Source of the DNA: Dromiciops gliroides | Lineage: Eukaryota > Chordata > Mammalia > Microbiotheria > Microbiotheriidae | Assembly: GCF_019393635.1 (NCBI RefSeq) | Contig: NC_057861.1 | Span: 55,937,532 to 56,001,531 of the forward strand | Direction of reading: 5' to 3' | Length of the DNA: 64,000 nucleotides | Shown here: positions 32,253 through 42,518 of the stretch, piece by piece | Layout of the letters: each line of letters opens with the position of its first letter | Numbering within the stretch: position 1 is the first letter of the stretch | The notes under the pieces: generated by a model | Databases searched by the model: none | Told to the model about the DNA's origin: nothing | The model's input: only the letters and a program-made list of their open reading frames with translations | Made by a program: the position numbers and the translations under genes

Positions 32253-32695
32253 ACCAAGTTGTAGCATGATTAGCACCCAGATCCCAATAAACCATTTTGG
32301 CAGACAGGCTAAACCAGGATAAGGGTAATCCACAGGCCTCAAAACCATTAGTGAATTAGGGGGATGTCTGCCCCAAGCATTTGAAGACTTCCCCTTGGCA
32401 GAACGGGCCAATGAGAACAATTTGTTCCAACAGCCATAAACACAACTGAAGCAGGCACATTGGAATGCTTAGAACTTGGTCAAACATCGAAGACACCAAG
32501 GTCATCCCCTGCATCTGGGCCATCACCAATCCTCTTGACTTTTGTCTTGCCACTGGACTTGGATGACTCTGGAAGAGAGAGCAAGGCCGATGACTTTGTG
32601 CAGCTCTGCCTCACTTAAATCCTATTCACCAATTAATGAGTCAAGATATCACCCCATGATGTCATTGGTCCTCTTCAAAAATGAAGGATAAACAA
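32253..32695 (+). mobile_element. RTE-related element inserted in L2
   Basis: Ends 'tggtcctcttcaaaaatgaa' 'ggataaacaac', sharing its terminus with the RTE relic at 4970-5510. The body ('gcaggcacattggaatgctt', 'gatgactctggaagagagag') I recognise as a common marsupial repeat but cannot name. Could be truncated RTE or an RTE-mobilised SINE. Confidence 0.6.
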
Positions 32696-33081
32696 CATCA
32701 ATCCCCAGCACTTAACAATGCTCCTGGCATATAACAGGTGGCTCTTAAATGCTTTTTAAATGTAATTGTTGTTGTTAAAACCCAAGATGAGTAGAGTTAG
32801 GGCTAGGTAGGATGGCATCTCATTGCCCTTGAAGGAGTTGGAGGTACCATTTAAACTGCATTCAGGGGCCCTTGAGGAATCAGTGGATAGGATTCCTGAG
32901 TCCCCACCCATGATTTCTGAAAACCATGGAGAATAAGAAAGGTGCCACAGGGCTGGAGGAGAGGAAATGGCCTGGTTCTTTCTTAAAGTGAAGAGAATGG
33001 GATCTGTGAACTCTACAAGGCTAATGAGGTTGATTTTGATTTTTTGCAAAATTCTGGAACACAGTATTAAAAGGATGGTGA

Positions 33082-33259
33082 AGAACAGTGTACACAGTGT
33101 CAACAACATTGTGAGATGATCAACTGTAATATACTTAAGTCTTCTCAGCAATACAATGGTCCAAGATAATTCCAAAGGACTCGTGATGGAAAATGCTCTC
33201 CACATCCAGAAAAAAGAACTGTGGAATCTAGATGCAGATTGAACCATACTGTTTCTACT

Positions 33260-33290
<31 letters not shown>

Positions 33291-33517
33291 GAGGTTTTCC
33301 CCTTTTGTTCTGATTCTTCTTTCACAACATGACTAATGCAGAAATATGTTTAATGTGATTGTACATATATAACCTACATCAGATTGCTTGCTGTCTTGGG
33401 GAGGAGAGAGGGAAGGGAGGGAGGGAGAAAAATTTGGAACTAGAAATCTTATAAAAACAAATGTTGAAAACTATCCCTACATGTAACTAGAAAATAATAA
33501 AATACTTTTAGGATAAA
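33082..33517 (+). mobile_element. 5'-truncated L1 3' end nested in L3
   Basis: TSD 'aaaaggatggtga' at 33069-33081 and 33518-33530. Same 3' end as 7293-8585; contains (TTTTG)n at 33263-33288. Confidence 0.93.
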
Positions 33518-33769
33518 AAAAGGATGGTGAGTGAGTATCTAGGAAAGAAAGCAGTGATGACAGAGAGCAGTGCAGCTTCCACAAGAACGGGTCTGACCGA
33601 AATAACCTCATTCCTTTTTAAAAAATGAGTTTTTATTGATGTCTTTTGTTTTTTACATCATCTTAGTTTTCTCCGGTATCCCCCCATTCCTCCAGCCTAG
33701 ATAACAAATAATACTTTTTAAGACTAAAAAAGGAAGGAAAGGAGAGACAGAAACAGAGAGGGGGGCAGA

Positions 33770-33866
33770 AAGAAAGGAAGGAAGGAAGGAAGGAAGGAAG
33801 GAAGGAAGGAAGGAAGGAAGGAAGGAAGGAAGGAAGGAAGGAAGGAAGGAAGGAAGGAAGGAAGGA
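33770..33866 (+). repeat. (GGAA)n microsatellite
   Basis: About 23 near-perfect GGAA units, extended to about 33930 by degenerate purine runs. GGAA arrays can act as ETS-binding microsatellites in human cells; function here is not implied. Confidence 0.95.
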
Positions 33867-34425
33867 AAGGGAGGGAGAAAGGAACAAAGGAAGGAAAGGG
33901 AGGGAGGAAGGAACAAAGGAATGAAGGAAAGAGGAGAAATCAGAATTGCTCAATACATTGACCAAGTCTGAAAACACTTGCACTGTGCAAGACTGGTGGA
34001 CCTCTTTGAAGGCATGGGTTGGATCATCGCATCTTTTTTTGTTTTTGTTTTTTTTTGCAGTGTTACTAGAATGATGGATCATGGAGAACTCTGCAAATTG
34101 TTTACCTATACTTTAGCAAAGTAGTTGCCAATATTCTTCTAGATGAAATAGAGAGTAGAGGGTTAGATGACAATGAAGTTAAGTGAATAGAGAACAGGTT
34201 AAACAAGACCCAAAAGATAATCATGAATAGTTTGATGATGTCTCAGAAAGAGGACTCTAGTGGAGTGCCCCTGGGATTGGTGTTGGACACTGTGGTGTTT
34301 CATATTTTTATCAATGACTTGGATAACGGCATCCTTATCTGAATTACAGATGACATGAAGCTAGGGGGAGCAACTGTGGAACTAGTCAGGATGCCAAACA
34401 TTCTTAACAGAATGCTGAAAGGAAG

Positions 34426-34676
34426 GAAGCATTTTAAAGTCACTTCTATGTGTCAGGCACTTTAGAAAGATCTCATTTGATCTCCTTTGACAATCCTAGG
34501 ATGTAGTTGCTATCATGATCCCCATTTTTTACAGTTGAGGAAACTGAGGCAAGCAGTGGTTAAAGTGACTTGCCCAGGAATTATGCAGCTAATAAGTGTC
34601 TGAGGCAAGATTCAAACTCCGATCTTTCTGACTCCAGGCCCACGGCTCGATCCCCTGCCCCATCTAGCTGCCTCCA
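34426..34676 (-). mobile_element. MIR CORE-SINE, full length
   Basis: 'tctatgtgtcaggcacttta', 'acagttgaggaaactgaggc', ends at head 'gccccatctagctgcc'. Inserted in the L3 copy. Confidence 0.8.
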
Positions 34677-34759
34677 CACTGGACTGAATCCAATAAGATA
34701 TGGCATTTAATAGGGACCAAATGTGAAGCCTTACACTTGAGATTTTAAAAAATCAACTT

Positions 34760-34901
34760 CAGGGGGGCAGCTAGGTGGTGCAGTGGATAAAGCACTGGCC
34801 TTGGACTCAGGAGTACCTGAGTTCAAATCCAGTCTCAGACACTTGACACTAGCTGTGTGACCCTGGGCAAGTCACTTAACCCTCATTGCCCTACCCCCCC
34901 C
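34760..34901 (+). mobile_element. Short CORE-SINE nested in L3
   Basis: TSD 'aaaatcaactt' at 34749-34759 and 34902-34912. Confidence 0.95.
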
Positions 34902-35159
34902 AAAATCAACTTTATCAGTACAGAATTGGGGGGCAGGGGCAGCTAAACAGCATTGGACTGAAAAAAATGAATAATCAGAGTTTTACTGGGCTAAAAGTTT
35001 GATGAGTCAACAGTGTGACACATCAGTCAAGAAAGCTAATAATGACCATAGGATGCAGACTTTGGGTCCAGAGAGCCTTAGGTTCAAGGCTTGATTCGGG
35101 CATACACTGACTGTGTGTGTCCTGAAAGAATTGTGCATTTGGAATGAGAAGACAAGGCT

Positions 35160-35485
35160 TCAAATGCATCTCTGCCTTTGATCACTGGCAAGCTTCCTGG
35201 ACTACATTCCATCTCCCGCCTCTATCTTTGCACAGGCTATACCCCCTGCCTGGTCTGCACTCCCTCCTCACCACTACCTCTGGGAAGCCACCCCTGCTCT
35301 CTTCAAGGCTCAGCTCAAGTATTTCCCTCTTTCTACATGAAGTCTTCCTCATGCACAGAGTCATGAGCTTGCAAGTTCCTCATGGTCAGGGCCTCTTTTT
35401 ATTTTTATCTTTGCATCCCCAGACCTAATGGGGCCATGCCTGATCCATAGTAGACATGCAAAAATATTTGTTGAATTGAGCTGAA
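35160..35485 (+). mobile_element. L2 3' end
   Basis: 'tttgcacaggctataccccc', 'gggaagccacccctgctctc', 'atatttgttgaattgagctg'. Confidence 0.75.
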
Positions 35486-35764
35486 GAAAGTCACTGGGTC
35501 TGAGACTCTGGAGGTGATAGAGAATCACTTGATCCGTCTCTCTGCTCCCAGCCCTGTCCTCCCACATCTGAAGTCCTGGGGTCAGCTCTGGATGCCACAT
35601 TTTGGGAGGTTTTTCATAAGCCAGAGCATCTGGGGCAGGATGACCAGGATGGGGAAAAGTCTGGAGATGGGGCTGGGTGAAAAACAGCTGAAGGAACTAA
35701 GAGACATTTATCCTGGAGAAGAGAAGATTTAGTGGAGAGAAGAAGGACGTGATCATCCAATAGT

Positions 35765-36045
35765 CGGTCACCAAACATTTATTCAGTGCCTGCTATATGC
35801 CAGTCTCTGTGCTAAGTGTTAGGGATACAAAGAAAGGCAAAAAACAGTTCTTGTCCTCAAGGAGCTCATAGTCTATTGGGGGAGACAATATGCAAACAAT
35901 TATGTATATATAAGATAGTCAGGGGGTAAACGCAGGACAATCTCAGAGGGGAGGCAATGGGGAGAAAGAGATAATGGTACAGGGGACTGAGAAAGGCCTA
36001 GAGCAGAAGGCAGAATTTGAGCTGAATCTTGAAGGGAACCAGATC
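35765..36045 (-). mobile_element. L2 3' end
   Basis: 'cattcagtgcctgctatatg'-like start in variant form (acatttattcagtgcctgct), 'caaggagctcatagtctatt', 'gagctgaatcttgaaggga'. Confidence 0.75.
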
Positions 36046-36075
36046 TTCTAAGCTCAAATGAGGTCAGATTTATGA

Positions 36076-36520
36076 GGTGGCTGGGTGGCACAGTGGATAA
36101 AGCGCCCAGCCTGGAGTCTGGAAGACTCACCTTCCTGAGTTCAAATATGACTTCAGTCACCTAATAGCTATGTGACCTTGGGCAAGTCACTTAATCCTAT
36201 TTGCCTCAATTCTTTTTTGTTTTTGTTTTTTGGTGAGGCAATTGGGGTTAAGTGACTTGCCCAGGTTCACACAGCTAGTAAGTGTTAAGTGTCTGAGGCC
36301 GGATTTGAACTCAGGTACTCCTGACTCCAGGGCTGGGGCTCTATCTACTGTGCCACCTAGCTGCCCCAGCACCACCTAGCTGTCCCTTCCTCAATTCTTC
36401 ATCTGTAAAATGAGCTGGAGAAGGAAATGGCAAACCGCTTCGGTATCTCTGCCAAGAAAACCCCAAATGAGGTCACAAAGAGTTAAACTCCACAGAAACA
36501 ATTGAACAACCACAACCCTT
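36076..36520 (+). mobile_element. MAR1-type CORE-SINE split by a SINE
   Basis: 36076-36215 head and core; after the SINE 'gagctggagaaggaaatggc', 'accccaaatgaggtcacaaa', ending 'caattgaacaaccacaa'. Confidence 0.85.
36216..36388 (-). mobile_element. Short CORE-SINE nested in MAR1
   Basis: TSD 'cctcaattctt' on both sides (from 36205 and from about 36389). The head carries an extra 'caccacctagctgtccc', a partial repeat of its own end. Confidence 0.92.
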
Positions 36521-36705
36521 GGCAAATTACTTAACTTTTGTTTGCCTCAGTTTCCTCAACTGTCAAGTGGGGATGATAATAGCACCTCCCTCTAGGGGGT
36601 TGTCGTGAGGACCAAATAAGCTAATATTTATAAAACCACTTAGCACAGTTCCTGGCACGTGGTAGATGCTATATAAATGTTTGCTCCTTTCCCTTCCCTT
36701 CTGCG
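36521..36705 (+). mobile_element. MIR core and tail
   Basis: 'tttgcctcagtttcctcaac', 'agcacagttcctggcacgtg'. Confidence 0.7.
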
Positions 36706-37190
36706 AAGCAGAGATGGTGTTCCAGTCAATGGGGGCCAGACGCCCTCTGTAAGACCTCCAATCCCTCTATTGCTGTACAGTCCCACGAGGTATCATGTGG
36801 TTCCTTTGGTTAAGGCTGCCTGGAAATTTCAATGTCACCAAAGGACCCAGCAATGAACGGGCCAGTGAGTTCCCCTTTCTTTAGGATCCTCAGGGGCAAA
36901 CCCTTTGTGGGCTTGGAAGAAAGCAGTGGCTCCAGACCACAGCACAATGGAGACACATGGGTGGAATTCTTGTTGCCAGGCTTAGGACTGACTTCTGCCT
37001 GCAGTCTCTGCCTCCAAGGTTGTCCCTGAGAGACTCTACAATCTCCTAGAATAAGCATGGTGCCTTGGTCTGTGGGTTAAACTATTTAGAAGAGGGAGGG
37101 CGGGGGTTAAGCAAATAGGCATGGGGGGAAGGTAGTGCTAAGGTCCAAGGAGACCTCTTTGGAGGTACCACAGACCCCTAGCCAACCTTG
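36706..37190. other. Unannotated stretch
   Basis: No repeat or gene recognised. Frames of 82 (minus) and 65 (plus) residues overlap at 36810-37058. Confidence 0.35.
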
Positions 37191-37191
37191 G

Positions 37192-37355
37192 GCTTTTCTT
37201 TTCTTTTCTTATTTTTTTTTGGTGAGGCAATTGGGGTTAAGTGACCTGCCCAGGGTCACACAGCTAGTAAGTGTCAAGTGTCTGAGGCTGGATTTGAACT
37301 CAGGTCCTTCTGAATCCAGGGCCAGTGCTCTATCCACTGTGCCCCCTAGCTGCCC
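37192..37355 (-). mobile_element. Short CORE-SINE
   Basis: TSD 'caaccttgg' on both sides (37183-37191 and from 37357). Confidence 0.94.
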
Positions 37356-37559
37356 TCAACCTTGGAATTTTCTAAGGAAAGGTTGATACCCTGGGAGCCT
37401 GGAGAGATCACCAGGGCTTTTTCTATTGAAGAGAGCATTTCTGCCCAAAGTTACACTAGACTTGCTGTAAGGTGTGGGTGGGAGGGGTAGACACCTGCTT
37501 GGGTGAAGGACACACTGGTATGTGAAGAATTCCCATGAAAAGGAAGAATTACAGCTGCT

Positions 37560-37745
37560 CTGCTTGGTCCCAGAAGGCAACGAGTGAACGTGGCAAAGGG
37601 GTAAATTTAGGCCTGAGCAAAGGAAAAACTTGACAATGACAAGGGGTTTTCCAATAGGAATGGACTGTCCCAGGGGGTAGTGAGCTCTCAGGCCAGGGAG
37701 GTCTTCAAGCAAGAGCTGGATGGCCATCATCCGGCATGTGGTCCA
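37560..37745 (+). mobile_element. L3/CR1 3' fragment
   Basis: 'gtagtgagctctcaggccag' and 'aagcaagagctggatggcca' match the terminal L3 region. Confidence 0.6.
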
Positions 37746-37954
37746 AAAGCTTCTTGTCTACAGATACTGGGAATCTGTGCTTGCCCTCCAACTTGGGTAC
37801 TCTGGAAGGAGGTGATTGCTACGATCTGTTCCTTCTCTAAGTCTCATCAACCTGTGATGCTCAGCCCACAATCCAACAATCCCTCCCCTAGCATCTTTGC
37901 ATCATTCCACACCATGTGCAGGATCGTTTTCAGGTTCATCACTTGATTCTGTAT

Positions 37955-38100
37955 TCCATGTTCTAAGGACCTTTGAGATTCAATTCTAAAGGCCCTCCCA
38001 GTTCCAGCATTCTCTATTCTAAGGACCTTTCCAGCTCTGACATTCTGAGTTCTTAGGGCCCTCTCTACTCTGACATTTTTTTATTCTAGGATTCTTTGTT
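37955..38100 (-). repeat. 33-bp minisatellite, locus 5 (opposite orientation)
   Basis: Four to five units reading 'ttctaaggacctttccagct' 'ctgacattc', the reverse complement of the unit at the other loci. Confidence 0.65.
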
Positions 38101-38280
38101 CTAAATCCAGGCACCTTTTGCCTGTTTGCTTCTTCTCTGTTTGGCAAGAAGACTGACTGTCTTTCCTTGCTGAGGTTTTTTTTTTTGTTTTGGGGGTTTT
38201 TTTTGGCCTCAGTGTTGTGGCAATTGGTTAAACCTCCCTAGGAAACAGCAATAACCAGAGAAGATATCTTTGCTTTTCTT

Positions 38281-38640
38281 CATTTCCCACGTGGCCCCGA
38301 TCTCCTGGGCCTGGCTCCTCCCCCAGAGCATGGGCGACCCTTAAGGTTCTAGGTAGATCTGGCCTCAAAAATGATCCCACCAGCTTTCTGCTGCTTGGGC
38401 CTGGTTATAATCCTGCCCTCCCCATCCTCACTAGACCTTCCTGGTTAATCTTTAGAAACCATTCCCCCCCACGCCCACCTTTGGTTCACTGACCCCACCA
38501 CCCCGCCAATGACACGACAGCTGCCACGGCAGGCCCTTTGTCTGAAAATCCTATATAAACCCGGGCCTCCAACAGCTCGGTGCCTTCAGCCCTAGTGCAC
38601 ATCCCGCTGTTCGTCTGGGCCACCAGCCTGCATGCTGCCC
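38281..38640 (+). promoter_or_regulatory. Candidate TATA-box promoter
   Basis: Non-repetitive block with TATA box 'tatataaa' at 38552-38559 preceded by 'gaaaatcc' and followed by GC-rich sequence; a start site would be expected near 38580-38590. Upstream: E-box 'cacgtg' at 38288-38293, 'ctggttataatcc' and 'ctggttaatctt' (two related TAAT words about 40 bp apart). The first downstream ATG (38632) opens an 80-codon frame with no recognised domain. A promoter of an unknown transcript is inference only. Confidence 0.35.
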
Positions 38641-38914
38641 CATGGGATGGTGGGGGCTCAGGAGTCCGCCTGGGACTCCATCCCTGACCGAACTGCTGTC
38701 CATCTGTCCATTTCCTCCATGCTGTGCTTGGCTGTCAGTATCAATAAGCCATCAATTAACCTAGTGTTGCCATGTAGCAATCCTCATCCTGAATTTTCAC
38801 GATACCACATTCATACTGGTATACAAGAAATATTAAGAGACCCAAAGGGATTCTTCCAGAGTGTGAGATAGATCCTCCACTAAGGTGCTATGGAAGGAAT
38901 GAGCCAGAATCATG

Positions 38915-39136
38915 CTAGATAAGAATGTGGGGGGTTCTGTGTTCCAATCCTGCCTCATAAACTTACTTAGCAGCATGACCCTGAGTAAGTCCCTAAATCT
39001 TCCTCAGCCTCAGTTTCCTCTTCTGTAAAATGGGGATAATTATAGAACCTACCTCACAGGGTTGTTGTGAGAATCAAATGAGATAACTTTATATAGATGC
39101 TAGCTAGCTAGCCAGTAGTAGTAGTAGTAGTAGTAC
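38915..39136 (+). mobile_element. MIR CORE-SINE followed by (TAG)n
   Basis: 'tgttccaatcctgcctcata', 'ctcagcctcagtttcctctt', 'gaatcaaatgagataacttt'; the TAG triplet run is at 39114-39136. Confidence 0.75.
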
Positions 39137-39334
39137 TATTATCCCACGTGGGGAGCACCCACCCACACTAGTAAGGTTAAAGATCCACTACATTTCCAGG
39201 AAGCTATTGTGTATTTTACTTAGGGCCGTACTGAGCATATGGACAGTGATCACTCTCCCACAGGTTCCCTGAGGTTCTAAGACAAGAGGAAAGAGTGGCA
39301 GGAGGAGGTGATTACCAGCCCAAAGGCCACTGCA

Positions 39335-39590
39335 GCTGGGAATAATTATGACAACTGGCATTTGTAGCTCTTTACCTAACTTTTCTTTTGAACCTCCAAC
39401 AAGTCTATGAGATGGACACCACAGGTACTGTTCCCACTCTTACAGATGGGGAGATAGATTCATTGAGGTAAAGTGACTTGGATGGGGGAGATTACCCAGC
39501 TAATCAGCATCTGTGGCAGGATTTGAACTCAGATCTCCCTGACTCCAAGTTCAGCACACTCTCCACTGTGTCTCACTGCCTTCTTCCTGG
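39335..39590 (-). mobile_element. MIR CORE-SINE
   Basis: 'ctcttacagatggggagata', 'ggcaggatttgaactcagat', head 'ctctccactgtgtctcac'. Confidence 0.7.
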
Positions 39591-40235
39591 TGTGGGGTAG
39601 AGGAGCCTGGAGAATCACTCACCAATGTTGCCTCTGGACCCCAGAACTGAGACTTCCTGGAAACCACACTCTTCCAATGAGCAATGGTCATGGTTCTGTT
39701 CTTTTCTGAGTTTCTTTTCATCTCCATTGGCCTGACGGTCCCCTTAGGGAGCGAGGCTGCCTCTGGGGTGGCTCTGGAGGAAGTCAGTGCAGAGATGATG
39801 AACAATCTTATTCAGGCCAATGACATGTTTTCCCCACTCTCCATCGCGCCCCATTTCGCTCTTCTCTCATTAGGTCTGTCATCAAACCAGCCAGCAGGAA
39901 GTAACGGGACCTCCCATGATCTGAGAACCATCAAACAGAACTGAGTAATCATGGATTTTAATTATAGCATCAAGCTATGAGAATCATGGAATAGACTCTG
40001 CATCGAACTGGGGAATCAGAGAATAGAATTGTGGCGACACAGGATCACAAATAGAGAGATGGAGGAGACTTTAGCGGGCTACATTTAACCCTCCCTCCCT
40101 CTAGGCTGGTTCCCAACTCCCCCTCACATGGGCAGGCTGGGGCTACAGAGAGTGACTTGCTACTTCTCCCCTCAGGGCTCCAGGGATAACTCTGAGGGGT
40201 TGGGAGTGCCTGTTATTGTAACTCAGGAGCCCCCA
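39591..40235. other. Unannotated stretch
   Basis: Overlapping frames of 84 (minus) and 86 (plus) residues at 39551-39944 show no family features. No repeat recognised. Confidence 0.35.
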
Positions 40236-40239
40236 TCTG

Positions 40240-40350
40240 GGGTGTTCCCAATTGATTATCAATTAGTCAGAGTTAATTAGCTTTTACAAAATGATATTCA
40301 CTGGATGATACAGCAAAAAAAAATTGATATAAAATATTTTCCCCAAACTG
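40240..40350. promoter_or_regulatory. Candidate conserved non-coding element C
   Basis: Short AT-rich unique block: 'ccaattgattatcaattagt', 'gagttaattagcttttacaa', 'atgatattcactggatgata'. Two inverted 'attgat/atcaat' words flank it. Flanks are GC-rich. Confidence 0.4.
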
Positions 40351-40895
40351 GGGCACACCCTCCCACACACAAGGTCCCTGGGGGAAACAGTCTCAGACCT
40401 GGAGAGCCCAAAAGGTGAACTCATGACCAGTGGTAACTTCAAGTCCTTTCTCCCCTTCATGGGATCCTCATGAAGTTCCCCATAGGTGTGGCTCTCTGCT
40501 GGGCTCCAAGGGTTGGTACCCTCGTAGAATTCTGAAGCGTCTTTTCCCCAGTCTGTCTAGCTTTCCTCCAGTCTATTTCTCAGTTCCCAATGAAGATGCT
40601 GCGATCTAATCACTCCAGGGACATTGCTGTTGATACAGATGAGAAATCCATCATGAAGTCTGAAAGGACCAAATTCTCTCTGGTCATGGAGATGAGGCAA
40701 GAGAAGACTCCATCCTTAACCCCAAGAGTAATTCCCTTGACTTTCACTAGTCTGGCCTTTTGTTGAAATACTATCACTCCAATGGGTCTGCTGGGATGCT
40801 GTGAGACACATGGGCCCCTGAGATATATTTGATTCTGATAATCAATACCAATACTTTTCCATGTCCACAAGGGCAGGGATGATGGACGTAAGGAC
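40351..40895. other. Unannotated stretch
   Basis: No repeat recognised; one 86-residue minus frame without family features. Confidence 0.3.
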
Positions 40896-40899
40896 TATT

Positions 40900-41215
40900 C
40901 TTATGGGGTCCAACTCCCATGTCTTACAGATGAGGGAACCAAGGCTCTTGGCCAAGGATACACCGGTCATATGCCAGAGCTAGGATTTGAATTGGGAAGC
41001 AAAGCAGAAAGAACCCTGGGGAAGGGATGAGTTAGAGTCCACCAGCTGACCCTTGCTAGCTGTAGTGAGTGTCATCAGCAAGTCATTGTCCTTTGCTAAA
41101 CCTTAGTTTCCCCCTCTGTTAAATGGGATAGTAATAACACCTGATCTACCTAACTTTCAAGGCTGTTCCAAGGACTGGATGAGCTAAGAACATGAGTAAA
41201 TCACATCACACCCCT
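40900..41215. mobile_element. MIR fragments (antisense then sense)
   Basis: 40900-40998: 'gatgagggaaccaaggctct'. 41010-41215: 'ttagtttccccctctgttaa' and 'gactggatgagctaagaaca'. Confidence 0.5.
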
Positions 41216-41384
41216 GAAAGTGCCACACACCTGTTCAGTCTAAATGACTCATACAAGGGACTCTGAATGGAATCCGGACCCCCCCCTCCTCCAACCATAG
41301 CATCCAAGACCCTGAATAAAATAATCATCCCTATTCCAACATCTTTTTTCCCTTACAACAAACTACCACAAAAGCAGATAGGCA

Positions 41385-41645
41385 GTGCAGGTAATATTAT
41401 CCCCATTTTGTAGATAAAGAAACTGAATTTCAGAGAAGTGAGGAGACTTGTCCAAGGTCACACAACCAAAAGCTGTCCGAATCACAGGTAACCTCTACAT
41501 AGGGTTTGAAGGTTTGCAAAGAGCTTTACAAGCATCATCCGTCTTGATTTGTCTTCCCAACAATCTTTCTAGGCTGGATTCAAACTCAGATATTCCAATA
41601 GCCAGTCCCAGTGTTCTCTCCTTGTACCACCTAGCTGCTGCCAAG
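41385..41645 (-). mobile_element. MIR fragments
   Basis: 'tattatccccattttgtaga', 'ggtttgcaaagagctttaca', head 'gtaccacctagctgctgcc'. Looks like two overlapping old copies. Confidence 0.6.
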
Positions 41646-41731
41646 GCTCCAGACTTCAGGTCCAATACTCATATCATCACAGTTTCATCAAGGAAACACT
41701 CTTGTGTTCCTCAAAGAAACAAAGGGGGGAA

Positions 41732-42267
41732 TGTGGTAAAATAATGGAATTTGGCAGATGCCCAGGGGTCCGACTTGATTGACTTAGTAGTGTTTGAATT
41801 GGGTGTGAATGAGGAACTAAGTACCCACTTAAAGGTGATTAGATTTTAGCCACACCTGGCCTGCCCTGTTAGCCACCTAGTTTAAATTTAGCCAACCCTG
41901 AGGAGAGTGTGTTCTCAGAGGCTATGGACTGCAACATCAACAGGAGACTACTCTCAGTCAATCAACTTGAAGAACCTCCCATTTCTGGGAGGAGGACAGG
42001 AAGTAGGAAGCAGAGGCTGGCAGATGGGATCTTTTTCTTTTGGTTCGAGACATAGGCTTGGTGGCAGGACTTCATGTGGGCTATTAGGAAAGCTAGGATT
42101 TCCATGCTATAAGGAATCTGTTCTCAATCTTTCTCTCTCTTCACTATCTTATATCTTTTCATAAACCCTTAAAAGCCTAAACTCTTGATGAATTTATCAG
42201 CGATTTTAGCCAGTTTCCCGGGGGTGGGGGTGGTGGGGGGGTGGGGGGGAACATATTAGAACCCACA
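41732..42267 (+). mobile_element. Solo LTR of an endogenous retrovirus
   Basis: Begins 'tgtggtaaaataatggaatt', ends 'agaacccaca' (TG...CA). Shares blocks with 12395-12886 ('cacacctggcctgccct', 'tctgggaggaggacagga', 'gcagaggctggc'). A G-rich run at 42218-42250 lies just before the 3' end. No retroviral gene adjacent. Confidence 0.7.
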
Positions 42268-42277
42268 TTTAGATTTT

Positions 42278-42434
42278 TTGTTTGTTTGTTTGTTTTGCAG
42301 GGCAATTAGGGTTAAGTGACTTGCCCAGGGTCACACAGCTAGTAAGTGTGTCAAGTGTCTGAGGGCAGATTTGAACTCAAGTCCTCCTAAATCCAGGGCT
42401 GGTGCTTTATCCACTGGGCTACCTAGCTGCCCCC
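42278..42434 (-). mobile_element. Short CORE-SINE
   Basis: TSD 'cacatttagatttt' at 42264-42277 and 42435-42448. The same word occurs a third time after the adjacent L1 fragment. Confidence 0.95.
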
Positions 42435-42448
42435 ACATTTAGATTTTC

Positions 42449-42518
42449 TTTTTTTTTTTTATGAGATATTTTATTTTTTCCGTTACATGTAAAGATAGTT
42501 CTCAACTTTTGTTTATAC
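42449..42518 (-). mobile_element. Very short L1 3' end
   Basis: About 70 bp: T-run, 'gagatattttattttttccg', 'ttacatgtaaagatagttct'. Flanked by 'acatttagattttc' on both sides, so the L1 came first and the SINE later used the same site. Confidence 0.85.

Larger units (their letters stand above)
32870..35760 (+). mobile_element. L3/CR1 LINE relic with decayed reverse transcriptase, multiply interrupted
   Basis: Segments in order: 32870-33081, 33531-33640, 34060-34425, 34677-34759, 34912-35130 and 35505-35760. Near 34258-34380 the plus-strand translation still follows the CR1 reverse-transcriptase block (GVP.G..L.....F, then INDLDNG, then a DD before KLGG) with a stop inside, so it is dead. Interruptions: L1 at 33082, a GGAA array, a MIR, a SINE at 34760 and an L2 piece at 35160. 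Family knowledge: CR1/L3 is ancient in amniotes. Confidence 0.75.

Noticed and set aside
32756-33325. 189-residue minus-strand frame
   Set aside because: It spans the antisense strand of the L1 3' end at 33082-33517 and L3 debris.
33663-34082. 139-residue minus-strand frame rich in 'LPSF'
   Set aside because: It is the (TTCC)n strand of a microsatellite.
42218-42250. Functional G-quadruplex
   Set aside because: The G-run could fold, but it is a simple run near an LTR end and nothing in the sequence shows a function.
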